This document shows, in pieces, positions 7,967 to 15,829 of a stretch of DNA of 41,956 nucleotides. The DNA is from a virus: positions 1-41,956 of IMG/VR virus record IMGVR_UViG_3300013093_004796. One strand, 5' to 3'. The notes beneath the pieces were generated by a model that worked only from the letters and a program-made list of their open reading frames with translations, did not search any database and had not been told where the DNA came from. The number at the start of each line of letters is the position of its first letter. Position 1 is the first letter of the stretch. Both the position numbers and the translations under genes were made by a program.

Positions 7967-8567
7967 TCTTGTTATAAACATAGCCAACAGGCTAAATGAT
8001 AAAATAAAACAACATCATGGATCACACTTTATACCAACAGAAGAATTTGGCTGGCAAAATTACAGATATCGCAGTCCTAAATTTAGGCTGGCACACATTG
8101 AGATTTTTAATCAGGATAAGTTCTGTGTAATTCATTGTTGTGTGTTCCCGCATAGCACTGATCCATCACCAATTTATGGATTTGACGTTATTGCAGGTGA
8201 AAACAAAATCACAGGATTGTTTTTAGATTTAAGTCCCACTGTGTTGCCAAGCACGCCATTTACAAATATTGTTGTGGAAACAGAACGCAACCGTCCAGAA
8301 TGGGGGGATATTTTTTCACCGTATTGGGTTGCCTGTAGACCATCCTATGAAGAAATGGTTGGAATCGGTGACGAAGCACTTAAAGTTCTGACCGTTTATC
8401 TAAGTCAATTGGGTGATATTGGAGATCAAAACAAGATCAGGATTGCTCAAAACCATTACTGTTTACAGCAACAGAAAAACCCACACACTCGCAAAGCCCT
8501 GATCAATTTGATAGGCACAGAACGAGCAGATTATTTTATGAAAAAAATCTTGTTTCCAACTATTTGA
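7953..8567 (+). CDS. pcyX: Ferredoxin-dependent bilin reductase (PcyX/PebS-like)
   Basis: These enzymes reduce biliverdin to phycobilins with electrons from ferredoxin. The 204-residue protein has the family core KFRLAHIEIF (E50), HCCVFPHSTDP (H61), IYGFDVIAGENKITG (D78) and LDLSP. The spacing of E50, H61 and D78 fits Glu76, His88 and Asp105 of PcyA. The C-terminal QKNPHTRKAL and KKILFPTI also match. The start at 7953 lies inside the heme oxygenase gene, so the two are coupled. PcyX enzymes, described from marine viral sequences beside a heme oxygenase gene, make phycoerythrobilin. Whether this one is PcyX, PebS or another branch cannot be settled by eye. Confidence 0.87.
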   Translation: MNCIDLVINIANRLNDKIKQHHGSHFIPTEEFGWQNYRYRSPKFRLAHIEIFNQDKFCVIHCCVFPHSTDPSPIYGFDVIAGENKITGLFLDLSPTVLPSTPFTNIVVETERNRPEWGDIFSPYWVACRPSYEEMVGIGDEALKVLTVYLSQLGDIGDQNKIRIAQNHYCLQQQKNPHTRKALINLIGTERADYFMKKILFPTI

Positions 8568-8670
8568 TTTTCTGTTAAGTTGGCAATTACAACTTTAAGG
8601 TGTAGAAAGCCAAGTTTTTCTTCAATAGATGGAATTTCAATAAAAAATGATACTAATTTGACACAATGGC

Positions 8671-8874
8671 ATGCTACCTGTCACACTTAAGACTATGATA
8701 TGGAACGACATGATTACAAGATTGGCAGAGTTGAAAAACGATGTTACAAATAGTGTAAGAAGTATTTCTTCTATGTCAGTAAATGCTGTAAATACATCAG
8801 ACATCAGTGCAGATGATCACACAGTATTGAATTTATTCATTCATATTGCAAGTGATTGTATAGATTTAATATAA
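8671..8874 (+). CDS. Small hypothetical protein (doubtful)
   Basis: A 67-residue frame lies in an otherwise non-coding stretch. The sequence is plausible for a small helical protein (MITRLAELKNDVTNSVRSI). A start at 8695 (ATGATATGG) is also possible. No clear ribosome binding site was found and no family is recognised, so it may be non-coding. Confidence 0.3.
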   Translation: MLPVTLKTMIWNDMITRLAELKNDVTNSVRSISSMSVNAVNTSDISADDHTVLNLFIHIASDCIDLI

Positions 8875-8962
8875 TACAATAAATCAAGACCTACAACTGC
8901 ATACATGATATATCTGCAAAAAGCAACAAATTATTGGTTTTTTGGTTATCCAAGCAATAAAA

Positions 8963-8992
8963 TTGCAAAACCCGTGTAAAATAACATATAAT
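8963..8992 (+). promoter_or_regulatory. Sigma70-like promoter in the intergenic region
   Basis: TTGCAA (8963-8968), an 18-base spacer and TATAAT (8987-8992), overlapped by the hairpin ATAACAT/ATGTTAT. It points towards the structured RNA region and ligase gene. The predicted +1 is near 8999. Confidence 0.4.
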
Positions 8993-8997
8993 GTTAT

Positions 8998-9192
8998 ATG
9001 CGTCAAGCAATTACTGGAAAATCAATTGATTGGCACATTAACCAGGCTCACGATATTAGATTCAATATTTCTCAACCAAACATACTCATTAACCTATCTC
9101 ATAATACAGCCAAAAATTTAAAGAAAATGGAAATCAGGCTCAAAACTACACACAATACATTTCTTCAAGCAAATATATTTCCAACATTTTAG
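8998..9192 (+). CDS. Small hypothetical protein (doubtful)
   Basis: A 64-residue frame opens at the predicted start of the promoter just upstream and would be leaderless. The product is unremarkable (many Asn, Ile, Thr), has no recognised motif, and codes in a stretch with low protein-like character. It may only be the 5' part of a non-coding transcript. Confidence 0.25.
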   Translation: MRQAITGKSIDWHINQAHDIRFNISQPNILINLSHNTAKNLKKMEIRLKTTHNTFLQANIFPTF

Positions 9193-9319
9193 TATGTGTC
9201 CAACATTACATAGTTGACGACCATAATAAAACAAATATCTCTTTTATAATGCTATCTGTAAATTGCATTCTCAAAATTGGCTCATTAATATTTCCTCAAC
9301 AAACCAAAAGATGATCTAA

Positions 9320-9750
9320 TATGGTGGTAAATGGCAACCACTTGCGGAAGGGACGGTCTTCGTCAGGAACGCAAACAAACAAGCGTATCATCCGCTTGAC
9401 CGGGAAGTATCGGCTGTCCTTTCGGTGAGAATATCTCCAGCCCGAACCCGGAATAAGTCTGCCAAGTTAAGGAAAAGGCAGCAGAAAATTCTCGCATTAT
9501 GTGAAGCATAGTCTACAAATGGGTCGCTCTATCTACCGTTGATAACGACCAAGAACTCACAGGGTTGATCAGTAATCCGTGTGAGTTATCCCGCTGTTGG
9601 ATTAACAATCCAAGATGTGCATGTGATTCTGGTACAGGACAACCGCCAGAGATTTTGAAAAAAATCAAGCATGAAAACTGATCTGTGGAAACTGCCTGTA
9701 CGCAGCAATTTCCCATACACTCTCCTCTGTATTATCTACAGAGGAGATAT
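9320..9750 (+). ncRNA. Large structured non-coding RNA candidate
   Basis: No convincing frame exists here, yet hairpins follow one another: GTGGT/ACCAC (9324-9341), TTGCG/CGCAA (9342-9374) enclosing GACG/CGTC, AAGCG/CGCTT (9381-9397), CCGGG/CCCGG (9400-9451) enclosing GGCTG/CAGCC and GAGA/TCTC, CTGCC/GGCAG (9459-9481), GGTCG/CGACC (9522-9550), AACTCACA/TGTGAGTT with GGGTT/AATCC inside (9554-9587), TTGGATT/AATCCAA (9597-9613) and TCTCCTCTGT/ACAGAGGAGA (9721-9747). The stretch is visibly richer in G and C than its surroundings. It could be one RNA of about 430 bases or two. The strand is assumed from the neighbours. tmRNA, RNase P and group I or II core motifs were not found. A HEARO/omega-type or phage giant RNA is possible. 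Confidence 0.65.
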
Positions 9751-9807
9751 GGACTGTGAACCCAACCAACCGCAACCATTTAGAAGAGAGCAGAATAAAA
9801 ATAGGTG

Positions 9808-9835
9808 TTGACAACTCTGAAAAATAATATAAACT
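9808..9835 (+). promoter_or_regulatory. Sigma70-like promoter of the ligase gene
   Basis: TTGACA (9808-9813) with a 16-base spacer to TAAACT (9830-9835). An AAGG ribosome binding site lies at 9850-9853, before the ATG at 9861. The -10 element is weak. Confidence 0.4.
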
Positions 9836-9860
9836 AGACAGGAAAATTGAAGGTAAAATT

Positions 9861-11210
9861 ATGAAATCCGCTTCTGATGTAATTGCCAAACTTGAGGCAA
9901 CCAACGCGCGCAAAGAAAAAGAGGAAATTATCCAGCAGGCCTGGGATATTGGCCTAGTAGAGTTCTTTGAAGGCGCACACATGACCTATGATGTACTCAG
10001 GACCTACGGAGTGAAAAAAGTACCACTTATTGAAGGTGAAGATGACCCTAACTTTCAATCCTCACTTGATTGGACTCGCTTTAAATCAATCGCGCATAAA
10101 CTTGAAACAAGAGAACTAACAGGCAATGCTGCACGAGATGTTCTTCGCAACGCTGCCTCTATATCTAGTGCCAAGGACTGGAATGGGTTTTATCGTAGAG
10201 TGTTGCTCAAGGATCTCAAATGTGGAATCACAGAAACCACTATCAATAAAATTTTGGAAAAAAATGGTGACACTGCTGCAAAATATTTGATTCCAGTTTT
10301 TGCCTGTCAGTTGGCCAAAAATGGCGAAGATCATCCTAAAAAGATGATGGGAATGAAATTGCTGGATGTCAAACTTGATGGAATTCGTTCTATTACCATA
10401 TTAGACAAAGACAAAAACACTGTGACTCAATACAGCAGAGACGGACGACTCAATGAAAATTTTCCTCAGATCACTGCTATTTTAGAGAAACTGTTGCCAG
10501 TTATCACAGAGTCGATGGTGTTTGATGGAGAAATGGTCAGCAGAAACTTTCAATCACTGATGAAACAATTCAACCGCAAGGAAGATGTTGACACAGGTGA
10601 TGCCAAATTGGCATTGTTTGATTGTTTGCCTTTGAATGATTTTTTGGCAGGTGAATGTAGTTTGACACAAACACAGCGTCATGCAGCACTGACAGAATTT
10701 CAGCCTTTGTTGGCCACTATTAGTGACGGTTCTGTGTATGTAGTTCCTAAACAACAGGTAAATTTAGACACACCTGAAGGACAACAGACTTTTCGTGAGT
10801 TCAATCGCGATACTATTGCTGCTGGATATGAAGGCATTATGGTCAAAGATCCAGCAGCAACCTATAAAACCAAACGCACAGATGCATGGTTGAAAATCAA
10901 ACCATTTATCACAGTGGATTTGGAATTAAAAGAAGTAATTGTGGGTACACCTGGTAGCAAATATGAAAACACCATGGGTGCTTGTATATTTGCAGGCGAG
11001 GAAGATGGCAAAATAATTCAAACCAGTGTGGGCAGTGGTTACAGTGATGAATTGCGAGATGCAATTTGGCAAAATCGTCACAGTGTAAAAGGTCGCATAT
11101 GCGAAATCAAAGGTGATGCATTTACTCAGGCTCAGGACAGCGATACTTGGAGCCTGAGATTTCCAGTATTCTTGCAGTTTCGCGGGTTCCAGCCAGGAGA
11201 AAAGATTTGA
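9861..11210 (+). CDS. 30: ATP-dependent DNA ligase (T4 gp30-like)
   Basis: The ligase seals nicks during replication and repair using ATP. In this 449-residue protein the adenylated Lys is K171 in motif I (VKLDGIR). Motif III is VFDGEM, motif IV is YEGIMVK and motif V is AWLKIKP, followed by an OB-fold region (KGRICEIKGDAF). Residues 1-150 form the helical DNA-binding domain seen in T4-type ligases. It is slightly shorter than T4 gp30. The stop TGA overlaps the TTG start of the next small gene. Confidence 0.93.
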   Translation: MKSASDVIAKLEATNARKEKEEIIQQAWDIGLVEFFEGAHMTYDVLRTYGVKKVPLIEGEDDPNFQSSLDWTRFKSIAHKLETRELTGNAARDVLRNAASISSAKDWNGFYRRVLLKDLKCGITETTINKILEKNGDTAAKYLIPVFACQLAKNGEDHPKKMMGMKLLDVKLDGIRSITILDKDKNTVTQYSRDGRLNENFPQITAILEKLLPVITESMVFDGEMVSRNFQSLMKQFNRKEDVDTGDAKLALFDCLPLNDFLAGECSLTQTQRHAALTEFQPLLATISDGSVYVVPKQQVNLDTPEGQQTFREFNRDTIAAGYEGIMVKDPAATYKTKRTDAWLKIKPFITVDLELKEVIVGTPGSKYENTMGACIFAGEEDGKIIQTSVGSGYSDELRDAIWQNRHSVKGRICEIKGDAFTQAQDSDTWSLRFPVFLQFRGFQPGEKI

Positions 11211-11464
11211 CAACCTACGACAGTTATCGTGATGCTTATGTGAAAGAATGGCAGCAATTGGTATCAAAATATGATTCTGGCCATGAATCTGGCTGGCCCC
11301 ATGGCGTATATATACGCGATAGTCAGTTGTTCTGGGAACAACTAGTACGTTGGTTGGAACAGAATGTAACGCGACCAAATGAACAAACTTGGGCATTTGG
11401 GCGGTTTGAATTGCTTTTCAAATATCAAGAAGATTGTGCTCAGTTTATTTTGACATGGATGTGA
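11207..11464 (+). CDS. Small hypothetical protein, TTG start
   Basis: The 85-residue acidic, Trp-rich protein (WEQLVRWLEQNV; WAFGRFELLFKYQED) is not recognised. TTG at 11207 is favoured because AGGAG lies about 9 bases upstream, at the end of the ligase gene, and the TTG overlaps the ligase stop (TTTGA), a coupling arrangement. An in-frame start at 11147 would lie deep inside the ligase gene and has no such site. Confidence 0.6.
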   Translation: MTTYDSYRDAYVKEWQQLVSKYDSGHESGWPHGVYIRDSQLFWEQLVRWLEQNVTRPNEQTWAFGRFELLFKYQEDCAQFILTWM

Positions 11465-11471
11465 GATTTCA

Positions 11472-11648
11472 ATGACAGATTTTGTTTTTATTGCCATGTT
11501 GTTTCTCATTCCCATTGCTGGCATGGCTCTGGGTGTGTTGTGGCTATTGTATAAATTAATTGCTGAAACTGTGAGAAACATAAAACTTTGGTGGTATTTT
11601 CGCCGCCACAAAACAGAGTTTCAATCCAAGATTGAGCCAAAATTTTGA
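11472..11648 (+). CDS. Small single-span membrane protein
   Basis: A 58-residue frame starts 8 bases after the preceding stop. Residues 4-30 are one hydrophobic span (FVFIAMLFLIPIAGMALGVL), followed by a basic, Trp-rich cytoplasmic-type tail (KLWWYFRRHK), so it should sit in the inner membrane with the C-terminus inside. Small membrane proteins of this kind in phages include holins, anti-holins and exclusion proteins. Nothing distinguishes among these here. The ribosome binding site is weak (TGAGA). Confidence 0.55.
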   Translation: MTDFVFIAMLFLIPIAGMALGVLWLLYKLIAETVRNIKLWWYFRRHKTEFQSKIEPKF

Positions 11649-11652
11649 TTTT

Positions 11653-12030
11653 ATGTCTAGACAAAATTGCAATATCGTGTTAGATTCTCACATGGGAAGA
11701 TTTATAGTTTTACAAGAATTAACAGGCGACGAAATTTGGGTGTTACCAAAGGAATTGCAGCGGTGGGATCGTCGTTATCAGCCAGAACCATGGCCAAATG
11801 ATCTGTTTCCATACTATGTAGATTGGTATTGGGGTAACGACAGATGGAGTTGGAAAACAAAAACTGTCAAAATACATCTTCGCAGATTTGTAGAACAAAA
11901 ATGCCTGGGCGATGTAGCTGTAGGACCTGTGTCAGCAGATAACACCGATAATACCAGTAGACTTTGGTTTGAGCATGAAGGAGATCAAGTGTTGACAAAA
12001 CTTACCTGGAGCGAGTATGTATTACCATGA
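11653..12030 (+). CDS. Hypothetical protein, Trp-rich
   Basis: The 125-residue product is not recognised. It is rich in Trp, Arg and Asp (YYVDWYWGNDRWSWKTK) and appears to be a small beta-rich protein. Its stop overlaps the ATG of uvdE (ATGA), so the two are translationally coupled. The start is uncertain: ATG 11653 avoids overlap with the preceding small gene, but a TTG at 11632 is also in frame. Confidence 0.55.
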   Translation: MSRQNCNIVLDSHMGRFIVLQELTGDEIWVLPKELQRWDRRYQPEPWPNDLFPYYVDWYWGNDRWSWKTKTVKIHLRRFVEQKCLGDVAVGPVSADNTDNTSRLWFEHEGDQVLTKLTWSEYVLP

Positions 12031-13064
12031 CAATACATCGCATAGGATTTTGCTGTAAATTTCTTGAAACAGCGGATGTTAAAAAATCCAAACAAATAAA
12101 AGAGTTGGAAAGACTGCTCAATACCAGCAGTACCACTGTGGCATGGCTGAATCGTCAGCCTCGTGATGTTGCCGAGGTAAAACTTTGGTCAATAATGGAG
12201 CATAACTTGGCCAGTGTACAACGCATGTTGACACGAGTCAGTCAATTTCCCAAGCAAATGCGTATGGTGAGGCTCAGCAGTGATTTGCTGCCCATGTACA
12301 CTGAGCCTACCTATGGTTATTTTTGGCAACAAGATGCTGTGCAAAAATATTGTACCCGCGAGTTTGCCAAAATTGGTGAATTTGCTCGTGCCAATGACAT
12401 TAGATTGAGTTTTCATCCTGGGCAATTTGTAGTACTCAGTTCCATTGACGACGACATAGTGTGTCGCAGTATTGCTGAGTTTGAATATCATGTTGATATG
12501 GCACGAATGATGGGTTACGGTCAGTCATGGCATGATCATGGATTCAAGATCAACGTGCACATAAGCGGTCGTAGAGGTCCACAAGGCATTATAGATGTGC
12601 TGGCACGCCTAACACCTGAAGCACGCAATCTTATAACCATTGAAAATGATGAAAACAGCTGGGGATTAGAGGACAGCTTGGTGCTGGCCAAGCATGTAGC
12701 ATTGGTGTTGGATGTTCATCACCATCTAATAAACAGTGGCGGTGAGTATATTCAGCCAAATGATGCTCGTTGTGAGAGAATTTGGAAAAGTTGGCGAGGA
12801 ACCAGACCAGTGATTCACTATAGCCTCAGTCGTGAGGATGTATTGACCGGTCATGATCCTGAGGTTCTACCAGATGTTCGTCAATTGCTAGACAATAAAA
12901 TTATGAACAAAACAAAACTGCGTGCTCACAGTGATGATGCGTGGAATATCGCCAGTAATCGCTGGGTTCTACAATTTCTGCCACATGCTGATATTCAGGT
13001 TGAAAGCAAATGGAAGAACATCAGCAGCCACAGGCTTTGGCAACAGATGCAGGCTGGTGCATAA
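12027..13064 (+). CDS. uvdE: UV damage endonuclease UvdE
   Basis: UvdE nicks DNA 5' to UV photoproducts and some other lesions. It is a TIM-barrel metal-dependent enzyme related to endonuclease IV. This 345-residue protein shows the family motifs in order: IGFCCKF (residues 6-12), RLSSDLLPMY, RLSFHPGQFVVLSS with a metal His, INVHISGRRGP, TIENDENSWG with a metal Glu, LVLDVHHH with metal Asp/His, and PVIHYSLSR. T4 uses the unrelated DenV glycosylase for the same task. The gene is coupled to the preceding small gene by ATGA. Confidence 0.92.
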   Translation: MTIHRIGFCCKFLETADVKKSKQIKELERLLNTSSTTVAWLNRQPRDVAEVKLWSIMEHNLASVQRMLTRVSQFPKQMRMVRLSSDLLPMYTEPTYGYFWQQDAVQKYCTREFAKIGEFARANDIRLSFHPGQFVVLSSIDDDIVCRSIAEFEYHVDMARMMGYGQSWHDHGFKINVHISGRRGPQGIIDVLARLTPEARNLITIENDENSWGLEDSLVLAKHVALVLDVHHHLINSGGEYIQPNDARCERIWKSWRGTRPVIHYSLSREDVLTGHDPEVLPDVRQLLDNKIMNKTKLRAHSDDAWNIASNRWVLQFLPHADIQVESKWKNISSHRLWQQMQAGA

Positions 13065-13067
13065 ATA
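13060..13067 (+). promoter_or_regulatory. Late-type promoter CATAAATA
   Basis: CATAAATA overlaps the uvdE stop. The predicted start near 13073 leaves a short leader with an AGGAG site (13079-13083) before the ATG at 13089. Confidence 0.5.
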
Positions 13068-13088
13068 TCATCTATATAGGAGTAAAAG

Positions 13089-13949
13089 ATGAACTTTGCA
13101 CAGATTCAGCCACATGTTGTAGCAGTAGTAACAGCGGAACCAAAAATAGACATGGATGCGTTCTCTACAGTTGGTCCACAGATTGCTAGAAATCTAGCAG
13201 AACTACAACGGCTGACAGCAGCCATTCCAAACAACCAAACTCTACAGGATAAAATTACTGAATTAAGTTCGTTATTCCAAACATATATTCCCATGCAAAG
13301 CAATATGCTAGAACGAGACAGAGTACAAACGCATGGTTATGTTGAAAGCCAACGATTGGCAGCCGCTAGACAGGCAGCCGTACTGGCAGATAATTTAAGT
13401 GTTGCAAACCCAGATTGGCAGACTATTTCGCATACTGCTGCAGAATTCCATGAGAGTATTTGGAATCTACAACCTATAATTGAACATATTCAGCAAACTA
13501 TCACAGAACAACAGGTAAAACATCATGCTCTACGAGCAGTTGGAATGTTGCGTGATGAGTTGGTAAATTATGGCAGAACTGGAAAACCGCTAAATGATAC
13601 CAGTGTCAATCGTATCATTGATGATGTTTTGTTACACACAGGAAATACTGATAAAAATAGTCTGCTGCAAACCTGGAAGAGCAGCAAGGCTGGTTTAACA
13701 CCTTTGCAGTGGGCGCGACAAAGTCCTGACATTCATGATAAAAACATACATAATACACAACTAAACTCGCCTATTGACGAATCTATTAAAGACTTGTGTG
13801 TTATGGAAATGTATGAAACCCTGCGTGTAGGTCTGGGTGAAAAAGCCTGGGTTGCAATTTCCAAGCGTCTCAAGGCTGAAGGACACGATCCTCAGTTGAT
13901 AGAAGCAGTTATAGATCGTGCAATTGTGCTGTCAGGTTCTGTTTTATAA
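13089..13949 (+). CDS. Hypothetical helical protein
   Basis: The 286-residue protein is mostly alpha-helical, rich in Ala, Gln and Leu, with amphipathic stretches (LAELQRLTAAIPNNQTLQDK; HHALRAVGMLRDELVNYG) that could form coiled coils. It has no membrane segment or signal peptide and no recognised family. With a late-type promoter and a good AGGAG site it is likely a well-expressed late protein, perhaps virion-associated. That role is inference only. Confidence 0.65.
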   Translation: MNFAQIQPHVVAVVTAEPKIDMDAFSTVGPQIARNLAELQRLTAAIPNNQTLQDKITELSSLFQTYIPMQSNMLERDRVQTHGYVESQRLAAARQAAVLADNLSVANPDWQTISHTAAEFHESIWNLQPIIEHIQQTITEQQVKHHALRAVGMLRDELVNYGRTGKPLNDTSVNRIIDDVLLHTGNTDKNSLLQTWKSSKAGLTPLQWARQSPDIHDKNIHNTQLNSPIDESIKDLCVMEMYETLRVGLGEKAWVAISKRLKAEGHDPQLIEAVIDRAIVLSGSVL

Positions 13950-13974
13950 CCTGCTGTTGATTCTGTTGCAGGTT
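13948..13974 (+). other. Hairpin after the stop codon
   Basis: AACCTGC (13948-13954) pairs perfectly with GCAGGTT (13968-13974). It starts inside the stop codon and is followed by AAAATC, not a T-run, so it is not a standard intrinsic terminator on this strand. It may act as an mRNA 3'-end barrier. Confidence 0.35.
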
Positions 13975-13991
13975 AAAATCGCTGATATATC

Positions 13992-14023
13992 AATAAATAC
14001 TCTTATGCCACAGGCGTGAGAGG
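13992..14023 (+). promoter_or_regulatory. Late promoter with RBS-sequestering hairpin
   Basis: AATAAATA (13992-13999) is followed by a ten-pair stem, CTCTTATGCC (14000-14009) with GGCGTGAGAG (14013-14022), two of the pairs being G-T. The right arm carries the AGAGG ribosome binding site (14019-14023). The predicted late +1 near 14005 removes half the left arm, leaving the binding site free. Confidence 0.6.
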
Positions 14024-14031
14024 ATATTGAT

Positions 14032-14382
14032 ATGCGAGCTAGAGAACTTTTTGAAAAGGTACAAAAAGGTGCTGATTTACCCATCAGCTCTAGAGAATCT
14101 ATGCCTCCATCAATGGTTGTTCCAGATTTGGAACCAAACTACGAATATTACAGGTTATTGGTGGCATTGGCAGGATTGCCTGATAATGATGACATACCAC
14201 TCAACAGTGTGCTCAAAGATAAACCTCTTATCATTCCGTATAGTAAAATTGAGCATGACCATGTTATGAAAATGTTGGCAAAAATGGAAAAAAATCCAGA
14301 ACCGCTCACCAAGGCTCCCAGCATAGAAACTGATGATGTGCATAAAGTCAGTCCTGTTAGAACATTCAAGGATTATGAATAA
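14032..14382 (+). CDS. Small paralogous protein A
   Basis: The 116-residue protein is a paralogue of the next gene. Both open with M-R-x-R-E-L-[FL]-E, contain [ST]MPP[ST]..[VI]P[DE]L near residue 25-32, continue with a helix after Y..YR.L, and end with S.VR.FKD. The stop overlaps the next start (ATAATG). The short N-terminal motif resembles the capsid-targeting peptides of T4 internal proteins, which are cut by the head protease after an L/I-x-E. That would make it an injected head protein. Function is otherwise unknown. Confidence 0.65.
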   Translation: MRARELFEKVQKGADLPISSRESMPPSMVVPDLEPNYEYYRLLVALAGLPDNDDIPLNSVLKDKPLIIPYSKIEHDHVMKMLAKMEKNPEPLTKAPSIETDDVHKVSPVRTFKDYE

Positions 14383-14750
14383 TGCGTATTAGAGAACTTT
14401 TAGAAGGTTATACAACTCCGCCACTGCGTAGAGACATAAAAGATACCATGCCACCTACTCTAACCATTCCTGAACTTCCCAACAGCAATGGTTATGATCA
14501 ATATAGATATTTGCTAAACATGGGAGCAGCATTGGCAGTTGCACGCGGCGAAGTTGAAGTGGATCAAGAAAGCTCCTTCAACCAATCGGTTACAGTTGTT
14601 TGTTACACACCAGAAGAAATTGAAATTGTCAAACAAACTGACAAACTCATGGGAGTTGACCACCAAGTTATGGTTGCGACAAAAAGCCGCGAACCATCGT
14701 GGGTCAATAGCAAAAGTACAGTGCGGGCCTTTAAAGATATAGGCGATTAA
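14382..14750 (+). CDS. Small paralogous protein B
   Basis: The 122-residue protein is the tandem paralogue of the gene before it, sharing the start MRIRELLE, the MPP..TIPELP segment and the C-terminal STVRAFKD. The middle regions differ, with a helical VCYTPEEIEIVKQTDKLMG stretch here. The duplication has diverged well beyond recent tandem copying. The genes overlap by one base and are likely cotranslated. See the note on capsid targeting under the preceding gene. Confidence 0.65.
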   Translation: MRIRELLEGYTTPPLRRDIKDTMPPTLTIPELPNSNGYDQYRYLLNMGAALAVARGEVEVDQESSFNQSVTVVCYTPEEIEIVKQTDKLMGVDHQVMVATKSREPSWVNSKSTVRAFKDIGD

Positions 14751-14788
14751 TTGTTGCCGCTATAAATTTATACAATCACATTGCTGGT

Positions 14789-14796
14789 AATAAATA
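14789..14796 (+). promoter_or_regulatory. Late-type promoter AATAAATA
   Basis: Predicted start near 14802, 26 bases before the ATG at 14828. The leader carries a GGAAAG ribosome binding site six bases from the start. Confidence 0.5.
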
Positions 14797-14827
14797 CAGA
14801 TTATTCGTGAAAACTGGAAAGTATCTA

Positions 14828-15829
14828 ATGAAAATATCTGATTTATTACAATATAATTTCCCCATGAACACAAGACAGCCGATCAATGAAGGTGGTAATG
14901 TTTTTGCAGGAAAAACTGCTTCAATTAAATTGGCAGATATTACACCCACGCTTAACGCCTATTTTTCTGAATTACAAAAAGTGTTTCCCAATAAAGCAGG
15001 TATTTTCAATGAAGAACATTTCCATCCTGTTGGATCAGTGCGTAAAAAAGAAGAATCTGGAGATATTGATTTGGCTGTAAGTGCCGATGAATTATTGGAT
15101 GAACAAATGAGTGACGAGTCTATTTCTGCCTGGGGTATAGATCCTGCGGCAGTTGCAGATGAGGCGACTGCTTTACAGAAAAGAGCAAGAACATCTACTC
15201 CAGCACAAAGTCGTATGAAGGCATTTTTAAAATTACTGGCAGTTCAGATTAATAAAAATGCACCAAATCTTCATTGTGATGAGAAAAAGGTAACAGATGG
15301 CAACCTATTTGGACTATATCCACAAATTAACCCTCAAGGAGAGAAACTTGGTATAGGAGTTCAAATTGATTGGATGGTGGGCAATCTTAAATGGTTGAAA
15401 TTTTCTTATTATTCGGCTGCTATGCCAAAGGGTTCAAATGTAAAGGGTCTGCATCGTACGCAATTGATGCTGGCTGCATTCCAAGTTGCCAATCTATCGT
15501 TTAATCATGTAACAGGTGTCAAAGACAAAGACACTGGTGAAGTCGTTAGCCGGGATCCAGATGAAGCTTTGCAAATATTAAGTGATAGACTGGGATTCCG
15601 TATAACTCAAGAAGATGCTGAAAATTATTACAAATTGCATGATCTATTCAAAGAAAAAATGCGTCCAGAAGATTATTCACGTTTGCTGGATATCTATTTT
15701 AAAATACTTGATTCTACACGAGCTGACATTCCAGACAATTTGCAGGACGAGTGGCGTGATAGAAAAGAAAAGTTGGGTTTGACAGGTAAATTCTTACCTG
15801 ATAATAGCAAATTAAAGGATCTGGTATGA
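14828..15829 (+). CDS. Nucleotidyltransferase-fold protein
   Basis: The 333-residue protein has the nucleotidyltransferase signature GS (HPVGSVRKK) followed by DIDL (GDIDLAVSADEL) and a third carboxylate in GVQIDWMVGN. These match the Gly-Ser and three-Asp active site of the Pol beta/tRNA nucleotidyltransferase superfamily. It begins MKISDLLQ, like the two preceding proteins. The start at 14828 is chosen for its GGAAAG site. Its stop overlaps the next start, and that gene has a related domain, so the two probably work together. Substrate (a nucleotide, tRNA, protein or cofactor) is unknown. Confidence 0.7.
   Translation: MKISDLLQYNFPMNTRQPINEGGNVFAGKTASIKLADITPTLNAYFSELQKVFPNKAGIFNEEHFHPVGSVRKKEESGDIDLAVSADELLDEQMSDESISAWGIDPAAVADEATALQKRARTSTPAQSRMKAFLKLLAVQINKNAPNLHCDEKKVTDGNLFGLYPQINPQGEKLGIGVQIDWMVGNLKWLKFSYYSAAMPKGSNVKGLHRTQLMLAAFQVANLSFNHVTGVKDKDTGEVVSRDPDEALQILSDRLGFRITQEDAENYYKLHDLFKEKMRPEDYSRLLDIYFKILDSTRADIPDNLQDEWRDRKEKLGLTGKFLPDNSKLKDLV

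Noticed and set aside
9320-9750. tmRNA, RNase P RNA or group II intron as the identity of the structured RNA
   Set aside because: No alanine-tRNA-like ends, no RNase P P4 landmarks and no domain V hairpin were found.
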